From positions 930,001 to 994,000 of the forward strand of contig SWDT01000001.1 of the NCBI GenBank assembly GCA_009193035.1: a DNA stretch of 64,000 bases, written 5' to 3'. This document shows positions 12,024-22,521 of this stretch, piece by piece. The DNA comes from Halicephalobus mephisto (Eukaryota > Nematoda > Chromadorea > Rhabditida > Panagrolaimidae). Positions within the stretch are counted from its first letter, which is position 1; the number at the start of each line of letters is the position of its first letter. The position numbers and the translations under genes are program-made. The notes beneath the pieces are model-generated. The model worked only from the letters and a program-made list of their open reading frames with translations. It did no database searches and was not told the origin of the DNA.

Positions 12024-12892
12024 TGTAGATCATGAAGAAAAAAATAAAACTGATTACTACTCTAAAAATCTTGAACAAAGTAATTTAAAAAATGAAACAC
12101 GTCATTGAAGAAATCACGACTGAGCGAATTAGACTACAGTGGAAAAAGGGGTTAACCCATGGCGGAATCAAAAATACCGAGAAGAAATCTCCGTTTATAT
12201 CAGACTTAAATTGATCGACGGAATACAGAAAATCAATGACAACACAATTCGTCTTTTTCCTTCCTTATCACTGTCAAGAGTCAGAAAGCCGTTCTTTGAC
12301 ATCAAGCAACAAACACACTTGACATTAAGCTGACAAATGATAATCAGGACGGAAAATGGCCAAAAAACATAAAGAGAAAAATTTCTACAAACATAACATT
12401 TCTAAAGCGATACACGGACGATCAATGGAACAAAAAATATATTGTTACAAACAGTGATGGTAAACATAGAGAATACGCGACATCGGTTCAGAACAGAGAA
12501 CGTGGAAAGGTAAAACAAAAAAGGGTACGCACTGCTCTAAACTGCAGACATTTATTCACAGCAAATGACTTCTATACAAGGGGCGTGTCTGTCCGTTTAA
12601 GTGGTATTCCTACGGCATCGGAACAGAAACAACAATCTAGTTCGCGCAAACATTCACGTACTTTTTAGACCCATTAACATTGGACAATTGGTACCAATGT
12701 AAGGATGGGTAAGAAGATAAAAAAAGGTAAATAGTACAACTTGATGTCATTAAGGATACTAAAAATAATCCCGTACCGAGTTGTTTCGTTTGAAAACTTA
12801 AGATCGAAACTAAAAATAGTTGAATTAGACTACAATTTTATTTAAATATAGATTAATGTAAAATTCGGATTTTACATAACAAATGAGGATTG

Positions 12893-13266
12893 TAGCCGGG
12901 CTGCACGGCAGTTGCCCCCAGCGACATTTGCTCCCCTCTTTCGCAAGATTTATTTATTTTGTTTTTATATTAATTTTTGTAGTTACAATAACTTGGTATC
13001 TTAGTTAAGAAAAAATTAATTAAAAAGGATTTCGAAATCAGTGGAAATTAAAAAGAAAAAAACGAGGAGCAAATGTCACTGGGAAGCAACTGTCGTACAG
13101 TTCTTTTTCGCAAGATTTACTTCGTTTTTATACTATTTTTTTGTAGTTACATTGATTTGATATTTTAGTTAAGAAAAAATTAATTCAAAAAGAAAGAATT
13201 TCGAAATCAGTGGGAATTAAAAAGAAGAAAAACAGGGAGCAAATGTCGCTGGGAGCAGCTGTAGCC
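12893..13266 (+). repeat. Family B MITE-like elements, two in tandem
   Basis: The left end reads GGCAGTTGCCCCCAGCGACATT and the inner and right ends read AATGTCACTGGGAAGCAACTG and AATGTCGCTGGGAGCAGCTG, that is, inverted copies of the same ~35-bp arm. Each unit is 170-200 bp with a conserved interior (TTAGTTAAGAAAAAATTAAT, TTTCGAAATCAGTGG). The same tandem arrangement occurs at 51793-52201. Confidence 0.75.
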
Positions 13267-15294
13267 GGTGAGGCTTGGAGTTTTGCCATTGCGCAGGCGT
13301 ATTCCCTGAACGCGGGGTCCCGACACGATTCACCGTAATAGCACGAGATACTAATGATAGGTTCGTTATGCTGTTGTTCTTCAATATATAATATATTACT
13401 TCGTTCTAACGAGGAACTCTTTTCTCCTTTTTTCAATGCCTGTCTGGGGCCACAACTTTAATTTTCCTATTTTTAATAGGGAAATTTCATATGTAAAAGA
13501 TTTAAAAATAATTTAAGAGGATTATTATTTTGTAGGATTTTTTTATAATATATTTGAAAAAGTCGATAATACATGGAATAAAGTTGAAACGCGTTGGAGA
13601 CGAATTTTGTAGGAAAATTTTGATTATACTTAATTACTACAGAGTCGAGACTCGTGTTTGTTTTCCGATGTCGCAAAACACGAACAAAATTTATATTCTT
13701 TAAAATCACAATAAATAACATAATTTTTACTAAATTTCATCCTTGTGCTTTAGTTTAAAAAGACAGTCTACCCGTGTTTGATCAGACGGAATTAGGTATT
13801 CTGAAGCAAAATGAAATTGATCCAGAAATCAGTTCATTCTGGGTTTGTCTAGCAAATTGGCAAACAACTAGAGAGAATTTTGCAGGTTGCAGATGAAAGA
13901 GATGATGTGATCTTTGGTGTCGTAATAAAACATGGATCAAAAACGAAATCCTTCAATGAGCTTGTCTAAACAAGAAATACCGCATGACAGTATGCTACAG
14001 ATTTTGCAAAAAATAAACCAGAGATGCTGAATTTTGCATCTCGAGTTAGTGTCGAGAAAGCACCGTATTCGAAAATTGACCTGCAATGACACCGTTCTCG
14101 GGGAAGTCAAGTACACAGCCCTCGATCTTTGACTACGTCCTGACCTTTGGACTACTGTTGCATTTTCCTCCATATATTTCTTTTTGAAGTTCTTCCATCA
14201 AGTCCACGCGGAAAAGATATAGTTCTTCGACAAAAACCAGATAACAGACAACGTCGAGGATCGAAGATTTATGAAAACCTATCGACAGCGCTAAACGAGA
14301 CCATCTAATGATCATTGAACTCTGACTGTAATGCAGACCTGTGCTTTGGCTTGATCCCTCTCGATAGCTTGTTTATAAAAGTAACACTTGCGACAATAGC
14401 CAAGGTATAAAAGTTGAATTTCAAAGATTTTGTGTCAGTAGTCGGTGAAAAGTAGGGAAATTGTAAATATTGGTGGAGAACGGATATAAAATTCGCTGCA
14501 AAATGATGCTATCGCTGGGGACGATCACCTACTCTGACGCAATCATTGGGGTAATATTTGTTTTTATAAAAAATGCAAAAGTTAAATAATTGTATTTTAA
14601 TGTAAAATTACACATATATATTAAAAAAATAAACACGGAAGTGAATTAATTATTATCTGCAAAATATAAATTTGGTTTAAAAATAAAAAAGAAATGCATA
14701 AGTGCGAAGAAAGAACACATTTTCGCCGTACTGCCCCTGGCAAAATGAGAACCAAATGCTCGGGCAGGGAATGTCTGGCGGTCGTCACGAGCCGCAAGTG
14801 AGACCCAATTCTGAACCATAGATGCCAATTACTGGAGGCAAAAGACCGCAACTTCTGAATAATAACCGCAGTTAATTAAAAATTCCAACTGTTAGTCATA
14901 ACTGTAAAGTCCTAAAATTTTCATATATGAATTTTCGAAAATGTCATTCCCATTTTTTAAGTACTTGGTTTTTATGTTTTTTTTCATTAATTTTTTATTT
15001 TAAAACAACAAATGGTCTCTAAAATAGCGCAAAATGGAAATTTAGAAATATTTCAACTTTGTCAGTAGTCTAATAAGCTCATTTGAACTCGGCCGCAGTT
15101 TCGAAAGTAATTCCGTTTTAGTGTTAGATTTTAATGTTTTACTTTATGCAATGAATTTTGAATATCTCACGGTTTTAGGGGTGTATTTCTGAAATTTCAT
15201 TTCCCAAGATCTTAATTTTTTTAAAAGTAAAAATAACTACAGAAAATTCAATTTTTTAAAATTTTGGATTTTTTATTTAGTCATTGTTAGGATA

Positions 15295-15597
15295 GAAAAC
15301 AGAAGTATAATGATAATCTTTATTAGCACAATAAGACAAGGATAAGATTGTTATACGTCCTCTCACGAGACAATCGAGAGTCTCGCTCATGTCCTACAGT
15401 ATTCTGTGGTCCCTGATATTCAGGCTATCGCTTCATTGCTCTCTTTTTAATTCAGTTTTCTGTTCTAACATCTACATAGTAAATTTCAACATAATACGAC
15501 CGAGAGTGTCATTCATGTTCTACAGTATTCCGCACTCCCTGATATTCAGGCTATCGCTTCAAGTGCTCTCTCGTCAGTCTAGTTCCTGTCTTAGCAG
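15295..15597 (+). repeat. Family A MITE-like element, two units
   Basis: The first unit has clear terminal inverted repeats: TGTTAGGATAGAAAACAGAA at 15295 and TTCAGTTTTCTGTTCTAACA ending at 15470 (17 of 20 positions pair). A second diverged unit with the same core follows and ends near CCTGTCTTAGCA. Confidence 0.75.
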
Positions 15598-16426
15598 TCG
15601 CAATAGCAGTAATCAGAGCTGTCTATTTCTGAATTTTCGAATTTATTTGAAATTAATTCGAGTTTGAAAATCGATAGGTTGACCTTCGAACTGATTTCGA
15701 ATTAATTCGAGTTCGAGCCGAATTAGTATGATTCGGAAATCGAGAAGTTCGAATTCAATCCGAACTAGTTCAATTCGGAAATTGAAGATTTTGGGAACTC
15801 GACAGCCCAGGTAATGACTAATTTATCCACCATAGTCCATCCGAAGCTCAGACGTCAATGATCGGATTATGGGTTTTTAAAAAACGAAATTTTCGATCAA
15901 ATTTAAAAAATTAAATGTTTTTTAAAAATTTAATTTTTAATTTTGAACTGAAATTACATAATTAAAATAGAGTTAGAACTTTAATTTCCTAAAAATGCCC
16001 GGGATATTAGTCAAACTTGAATATTTTTAAAATTCCAAAAATATTAAAACAACCCAGTTTTAATATTTAAAAAATATGGATTTTATTTTCGGAAATGGAA
16101 TATCTAAGATATCTTGAATCCTTGATTAGATTCCCTGCTTTTTCAAGTTCAATTTTAAGAGCCAAACTGAATTCTACCGTATCCCAGAAATGGCGGGCTT
16201 TTGCAGCGGCATTCGGCGGTTCATTCATCTAACTACATCGCCAAGTGTCCCCTTGATGGTAAATATTAAATCCCAATGTTGTTCCAATTCACAGTACTTG
16301 GTCACATATTCATTGAAAGAGTCATACAAAGTAACGGTTACACTCAAGAACGATTACAAAAACAATGTTATTCAGAGACCATGAGGATAATGAATCTTTA
16401 CAGTTTGTGACATGGCAGCAACTTCA

Positions 16427-16875
16427 TTAATGCTTCTTTTTGTAGGCAGCCATCTCCTTCTCGTATCGTTTCTTGTCGTCAGCAGCCTGTTTCTCCCATT
16501 TTGATTTGTCGTTGAGTTTTCCCCTGTAAAAAAGTGGATTATTGTGATTTCTAAGCACGACGAAAACAAACCATTCAGCTCCGGCGGCTTTGGTGACATC
16601 GGTAACACTCATTCCAGGCTTGGTTAGACGGGAACGACTCTCAGCAAGCCACAGCATGTAAGCGGAACGGGCACGTTTGGGGGCGTTGGGGTCCTGGAAA
16701 TCTAAGATAGATTTTCTGCAAAAAGTTTAAAAATTACCTTTTCCTTCTTGGCTCTCTTCTTCGGCGAAGCTTTGCCCTTCGAAGCTCCCTTGGTGGGGGA
16801 CTTCTTGGCCTTGGAGACCTTGGCTTTGGCTGGGGACTTCTTGGGAGAAGCAGCCTTCTTTGCTTGTCTGGCCAT
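16427..16875 (-). CDS. Single HMG-box chromatin protein
   Basis: Three exons (16875-16738, 16693-16572, 16523-16427) encode 118 aa. Residues 1-46 are a very basic Lys/Ala/Ser/Pro tail with repeated SPKK/SPTK motifs like those of linker histones. Residues 47-118 are one HMG box: [20 protein letters not shown], then [22 protein letters not shown]. The box resembles HMGB and the SSRP1 C-terminus, while the tail before rather than after the box is unusual for HMGB. It should bend or bind DNA without sequence preference in the nucleus. Introns split the box at conserved-looking places (GT-AG, phase kept). An acceptor lies upstream of the ATG (TGTTTTAG), hinting at trans-splicing. No acidic C-terminal tail is present. 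Confidence 0.9.
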
Positions 16876-18083
16876 ATCGATTGGTTAACAAGAGTAAATC
16901 TAAAACAGTAATTAATTAAATATACTGTGTAAATATGGAGGGAATATTTAGGAGAAATAAAGCAAGCCACGACGATTCCCGCCAAAACGACGGAGTCGCA
17001 TAGGCAAGGACAATTGGCGAATGGTGCAAATTCGGCGCGAATGGAAAATTGTCGCTGGACTGACCAGACCCAACCGAACGAAACTGCCGCGCAGAGAGCA
17101 ACTGAAGAAGCAACTAAATGAACGGAAAATTCGGCCTTATGCCGTGTCCAGCTGACCACTATCCTGCTGTGTATCGAGCACTATGCAAATGAATCTGACC
17201 TTTGTCAACGCCCCTAAGACGCAGGACAGGGCTTTTGGCCTCTTGTTTGGGAAAGATTGGCACAGAATGAGGCAAACTATGTTCACCACAATCTGACCTC
17301 ATTTCCGATCCATGCACGTGGCGATAGCAATTCTGAGTTCAACTTGCAAAAATTATCATTGAGTACATTGTTCAAGGTTGATTATTACGTAATTTACACC
17401 TAATTCCAGAATAACTAAGTGGGAGTCCAGCAGATCGGAGGTATGGAGGAAAAACAGAACCAATGGACTAATTCCATATATAAATTTTCCACAATTATAC
17501 CAGAAAAAGAATTTTGATCATATTTCGTATGGAAAAATTATAACTACAAGAAATTAATATATGAAAGTTGTTATTTGACGACTATAAAGAACTATTTCGA
17601 CTACCTGGTTCTAGAAAAACCCAAAAAACATGGAACATATATACAACTGAGTTGTGATATAATACAATCTCATTGCAAAACTATATTCGAACGGAAATCA
17701 AATGTTCAAATCCAGATAAATAAATAGTAATCCGGGAAACTCGGAATTTGGCAATTGGCCAAAATGCATTGTTGGTTTGTTTTGGCCAGTGCCCGCAAAG
17801 AACGAAAAGGGTAACGCCCCCGAGAGTACACCCGTTCTCACAGGAGAAAAATGGTCAATCGGTCAACACAAAGCTTTCTCCATGGAAGGGCTCGTGGCAG
17901 GACGCCAAGAAATTCCCGCCAAAAAATTTCCCGCCTCATCTATAGTCACTACGAAGGGAATTTTCTGCCGACTTCAAGCTCCAGTGGTCATTGGGTGTAA
18001 AATTAGAGAATACATTAAGTCAACATCGCAATAGTAATCTTTTTAGTACCCGTAAATAAAGTTAAAAATCATAAACACGAACT
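16876..18083. other. Intergenic region between HMG gene and unknown gene
   Basis: Upstream region of the HMG gene and 3' region of the next minus-strand gene. Open frames at 17748-18034 lack motifs and splice support. No RNA gene seen. Confidence 0.45.
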
Positions 18084-19152
18084 TCACTTGTTTTGACGAA
18101 AAAACCAAATATCGAATAATTTGTAAATATTTTTGGTTGTTGAAATCGGTTCTAGAGAGTCGGAGAATTTGGAATGTAGATCTTTCATAAACGAAAAAAA
18201 GGCTTTTGGATCAGTTTTTACTTTCTCCGGAGGAACCACGTGGGTGTCCTTGAGGCCACCGAGAATAATTTTTTCCTCGCTTTTCCTTGCTTTGATTGTT
18301 ACGCTCATAGGATACGGTTTCGGATAATCCACTTCTTGTCCGAGTCTAGTCGTCATCACATCGGTACATTGTAAGGAAGCTTCTACAGTAACACTCTTGA
18401 TGAAGTCGTAATTTTCTGAATTTAATTGCTCTAGGAATTTCTTCAACCATATGATCCCAATTTCACTCGTCATGATCAAATCGAAGAAGAAATCGGCTTG
18501 ATAATGGAGTTGATGGATAGCGGAGATGATGATCGGGATTGGACGGAGATTCTCGGCGGTCGATTGGATCCGCAACAAGGAATACGTGATAGTGACTAAA
18601 AAGTCGTCATGATGAACTAAAAACGAAGCCAGTTCGTATCGATTTTTCACAAATCGATCAATAATGTTTACAGTTTGACTCGTAGATGTGGATTTTCCTG
18701 AAGTAATTAGTTAATTAACAAACAACACGAATAAACACCCACCTTTGAGCATCGCTAGTAAGACGAGGAGAATGGAGACGAATTTCAGACGGAGTTCAAT
18801 GTCGGTTTTTTTGTCGGAAATAATTAACAATGAGGAAAAATCGGATCGGTTGATGAAATCCAACATGAAGGAAAAACTTTCTTCGCATTCTGGATCTTGA
18901 ACGGTTTGGAAACAAGCATCTGACCAGATTCCCCAGATTCGGCTGTAGACAGTCATGAGCTGACGTCTTACAACATTCGAAGACACCGTCCGTGGTTCTT
19001 TCATGAACTCAACCAGTTTTTTGACGGAATTACTCAGAGAATTCTCCGACCGACATTGTTCCTAAAAAATCATAATAATTACGTCATAATAAACTGAATT
19101 AACTTACTTTATACATAGAAATTTCATTTTGAAGGAATTCTACAGGATTCAT
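18084..19152 (-). CDS. Unknown helical protein, 325 aa
   Basis: I do not recognise the family. Three exons (19152-19108, 19061-18743, 18697-18084) join in phase with GTAAG, GTGGGT donors and TAG/CAG acceptors to 325 codons. The start MNPVEFLQNEISMYK has no signal peptide. The sequence is mostly predicted helix with regular hydrophobic spacing (for example RLKFVSILLVLLAMLKG), which could be HEAT-like repeats or a helical bundle; it is not clearly a membrane protein. Near the C-terminus is a more polar part with EKIILGGLKDTHVVPPEKVK. It lies head-to-head with the NOL8-like gene, 483 bp apart, so the two may share a promoter region. Confidence 0.65.
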
Positions 19153-19635
19153 GGATTCAGAAACCGGGAGTTCTGTTCTGTTTTGGTAATTATAGAACTG
19201 TCAAAAATTCTTTAATCTTCACGTCGAGATTTGTCAGTAGTTTTATCTGTGGATTGAAGAACAAATCCCTGGACTTGAATATGGATGGTTTTCAGCTGAA
19301 TACACTTATAAGATACAGGACATTTTACAATTGCAAACTACCTTTGAATGTAATTTGATGAGTTTCGCGGAAATTCAATATATGAAACTTTATTATTCAG
19401 GCTGATTCCGAAAAACATCAGTTTCTTCGTTGTCAAATTCTGATGAAATTTGACGACAATGTACCCAAAAGAAGAACATGAATGGATTTTTCGTTTCAAG
19501 AGTTTTTTCAAAATTCGATATATGTCGTTTTTTCGACTCTTGTTTTCAACTTTATTTTTTGAATTAGATTCTGTCGTTGATTTTTTGTTTTTATTGTTTG
19601 GACTGTGATTATTATTAATCATTACTCTGATATCA

Positions 19636-20783
19636 ATGTCGGGAAATGGAGTGTCAAAACAAGAGGCTTCACAGGCAAAACGTCTGGCCAGCATCCGGGC
19701 GAAACAGGAGCTTCAACGGCAGCAGAAATCCCTTGTGTCTGAAGCATTAAGCACGGATAAGCTTCCTGAAAAGAAGACTACTCATATCGTATTCAAATCA
19801 GATAGCTCGGATGATGAAAGTGAATCATATGTAAGTTTTTTTAATTTTAGAAATTTTTATATATCTTTAGACACCGAGAGTTGCCAAGAAGGTTGATCTC
19901 TTTGGTGGTAGTGACGATGAATGTCCGAATTTGGAAGAGGAAAATCCCGACATTTTGATCACTAGTAAGCTGAAAGGAAAGTCCGCGGAAGAACTGACGA
20001 AGCTCCAGATGACCTATGGAGGAGATGAACGGTTCAAACTGGACAACACTTTCCTCGATGACAAGGACCAAGTGGATGATAACGAATTTGAGATGGAACA
20101 GGAAAAGGAGAGACAGCTCCGGTTACTATCCATGGTCGTCGGTCGTGATATCCATGTCAAACACTCGACTTCGAAGAACCAAGCAACTGCCATGCCGTTC
20201 CAGAGATTCGATCCGTTCAATCCTGATCACATAGCTTGGATGAAAACACAACAGAAAAACGAATCAGATACTGAAGATCTTTCGAAACCCGAAATAGTCG
20301 AAAAACCGACCCCCATTGTCGACGAGAGGCGTTTTTTCAACATCGATGAAGATTTTGTTCAAGAACTTCGTGCAAAAATCGGTGAGTTTCTGATTCTCTG
20401 AAAACAATTTCCCTCTTTTTCTAGCTGAAGGTAAAAAAGAATCATTTACGTTTCTGAAAGAGGAACCGAAATCAAAAAAATTCGATGATGAAGATGAACC
20501 GGAAGAAAAGACAAAAACTGAAGACAAAACTACTGCTTCCATACCTAAAATAACTACTGTGAAATTCAGGACTGGACTGAATCCTTCGTTTTTCTTCCAA
20601 GCAAAGGATCCGGCTATTCAGTCAAAACTCCAACGTTTCTGTTTGCCGCGATCCAGCGATTTTGAAAGAAAAAAGTGGCAGACATTCCGTGTTGCTTTCT
20701 GGAAGAATGCCAGGAATATTCGGCGTCAAAACGCAAGAAAGAAGGATGCCGATCGGATGCAGAGACGTTATTCCAAAAAATAA
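19636..20783 (+). CDS. NOL8: NOL8-like nucleolar protein (C-terminal region only)
   Basis: Three exons (19636-19830, 19871-20381, 20425-20783) encode 354 aa. The order of landmarks follows the C-terminal half of animal NOL8: a basic helix (AKRLASIRAKQELQRQQK), THIVFKSDSS with an acidic run, KVDLFGGSDDE, GGDERFKLDNTFLDDKD, a PDHIAWM segment, and a basic tail (NIRRQNARKKDADRMQRRY). NOL8 works in the nucleolus in rRNA processing. Vertebrate NOL8 starts with an RNA-recognition motif; none is encoded here or just upstream, so the gene is either a short form or its RRM exons are missing from the model. The DNAJC12-like gene starts 161 bp downstream on the same strand with its own acceptor, as in an operon. 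Confidence 0.8.
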
Positions 20784-20943
20784 TACATAAAAATTATCTT
20801 TTAATGTCTTATTTGTTTAATTTTGTTGAGTTTGACAAAGATAATTGAGATGGAATTTTTATTTTAATTGTTTTTTAAATTTGGTTTTGTCCATTGATTA
20901 TTTTTTTAAGTTATGAAATTTGATTACTTTTTAAATTTAGAAC

Positions 20944-21399
20944 ATGTCGAATTTGTATGAGCTGCTCGGCTGTAATTGTCAAGCTACCGTATGTTTCTTT
21001 TGGGATTTAGAGGATGTAGGATTTTTCTAGACTGATCAGATAGTAGCAGAATATCGGGCTAAAGTTACTTCTGTACATCCTGATAAATTTCCAGATGAAG
21101 ATAAAGAAAAAGCTCAAGAAAAATTCAGACAACTTCAGTATGCGAAGGAAATTCTGTGTGATCCGTCGAAAAGACGTCATTACGACGCTTACCTTGCCTT
21201 AGGCAGTGTGATGCCTTTGCAGGACTGGATGGAGAATCGGGAAAAGTTACAACAAACAATGCATTGGGCTGGAAGTAATTCAAGTCCCCAGATGATTGAA
21301 CCCTCTTCAAAATCAGATCCCGTAAATAACAACCGATTAGAAGGATGGACCCGTCATGAATCCCCGACTATTTCTGCATTTCGTAAGTATCAAATTTAA
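20944..21399 (+). CDS. DNAJC12: DNAJC12-like J-domain co-chaperone
   Basis: Two exons (20944-20988, 21031-21399; intron 42 bp) encode 137 aa. A J domain fills residues 3-75: LYELLGCNCQAT at helix I, VHPDKFPDE with the obligatory HPD, and LQYAKEILCDPSKRRHYD. After it comes MPLQDWMENREKLQQTMHWA, a segment typical of DNAJC12, and the protein ends FRKYQI, matching the conserved FRNYEI-type end of that family. The end match argues against using a donor-like GTAAGT just before it (21382). DNAJC12 homologues assist HSP70 in folding aromatic amino acid hydroxylases in the cytosol. TTAAATTTAG stands 3 bp before the ATG, consistent with spliced-leader addition to a downstream operon gene. Confidence 0.88.
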
Positions 21400-22521
21400 A
21401 TACCACAATTTCTGGATGAATTATCCGTCGTTTATATCCATTTATCCCAGTAGGAACTCAAATTTGCTTCCCATTCCATTGAATAAATTTTGAATCGTGA
21501 TCCACATTCCTCAGACTGCTAATTTTGACCTGATCTCTTTCTCGTTTCGGAATTGAACAAAAGTAATTTCTGGATGAAATGGAACCGAACACCAACAAGG
21601 GTCAATTATCCGAGTTTTCATATAATTTCACTTTTTTAGAATATCTGGTCAATGTTTAGAAATTTTGCAAAAAATAAATTTCGATAATTGAATTTTTCGT
21701 ATTTCTCCCTAAAACGAGAAAAATCGGCTAAAAATGAAAACAAGGAAAATTTCACACTGATTTTAGTTTTTTCCCTGAGGGCTGGAACAGATAAATTTGG
21801 TGGATTCTGAAGAAGTACTTGTTGAACAGGAAAAATAAAAATTACGTGAATCCCCTCTGGGCTTAAGGAGTATCTTTTCGATTTTTGGATTGCGAAATTA
21901 ACAAAGAATTTCAAACAATGGGTCTAATAATTTGTGGTGTTTTAATCTTCTGTTGATAATATCGGAAATATCCTTTTTGAGGAAGATTTTTATCGAAAAT
22001 ATTGCATAAACAAAAAAATTTTTATTTAAAAGAGAAATATCCAGAAATATTTCTTCTTATCTGGTAATCGAGGATTTTATGGTTGTTAGGTGGACTTTCA
22101 CTTGTTTGTCCGAAGAAGGAATTTGTCAAGTTCTCGCGAGAATCACGGGGCTTTCTTTTGGAAAAGCGTAATGAAACGCTCCAGATCCCTGTGGGGGCGT
22201 TACTCGCGCTCCTCAATCTGGGTCACTCCAGAAATGGAGAGTTGTTCCCCTTACTGGCTCATCTTATTTGAGAAAAGAGAATTTTTCTGTTTTTACGATA
22301 CGGAACCGTAGTTCTCGCTATTTTGGCGTCCGGGAGCATGCATGTAATGCAACGCCCTTCAACCACTTGATTGTCTTCCTGAACGACGGGAAAGCTCGAA
22401 GACCGGTTATCTGGTTCTCCGGAAAGGATCACCCGGTCACTCTCGCCATTTATATAAAATTAAATCGCCAAGTTTCGCTTTTCTTTAGTACAATTGCTGT
22501 TCAAGAAGAAATTTCTGAATA
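21400..22521. other. Intergenic region upstream of the PAN-domain gene
   Basis: About 1.1 kb. Frames at 22083-22520 are open on the plus strand but begin without ATG or splice support, and I recognise no domain. The last 70 bp contain the TATA-like box described separately. Confidence 0.45.
22451..22459 (+). promoter_or_regulatory. TATA-like box
   Basis: TATATAAAA lies 71 bp before the ATG of the PAN-domain gene, a spacing that fits a core promoter with a short leader. Motif match only. Confidence 0.45.

Larger units (their letters stand above)
12024..16426. other. Gene-poor region with repeats
   Basis: About 4.4 kb between the receptor and the HMG gene. It contains tandem family B elements (12893-13266), a family A element (15295-15597) and a stretch at 15640-15790 built from repeated ATTCGA/TTCGAATT words. 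Short frames around 13940-14410 are open for 60-80 codons but break often and show no convincing domain. I cannot support a gene here. Confidence 0.5.

Noticed and set aside
14310..14410. Minus-strand frame reading YCRKCYFYKQAIERDQAK, like the end of a nuclear receptor zinc finger
   Set aside because: Only part of one finger is present, the adjoining frame has stops, and no first finger or ligand domain is found nearby. Chance or a very old relic; not enough to annotate.
22083..22520. Series of plus-strand frames before the PAN gene
   Set aside because: They change frame repeatedly, begin without ATG and overlap the likely promoter.
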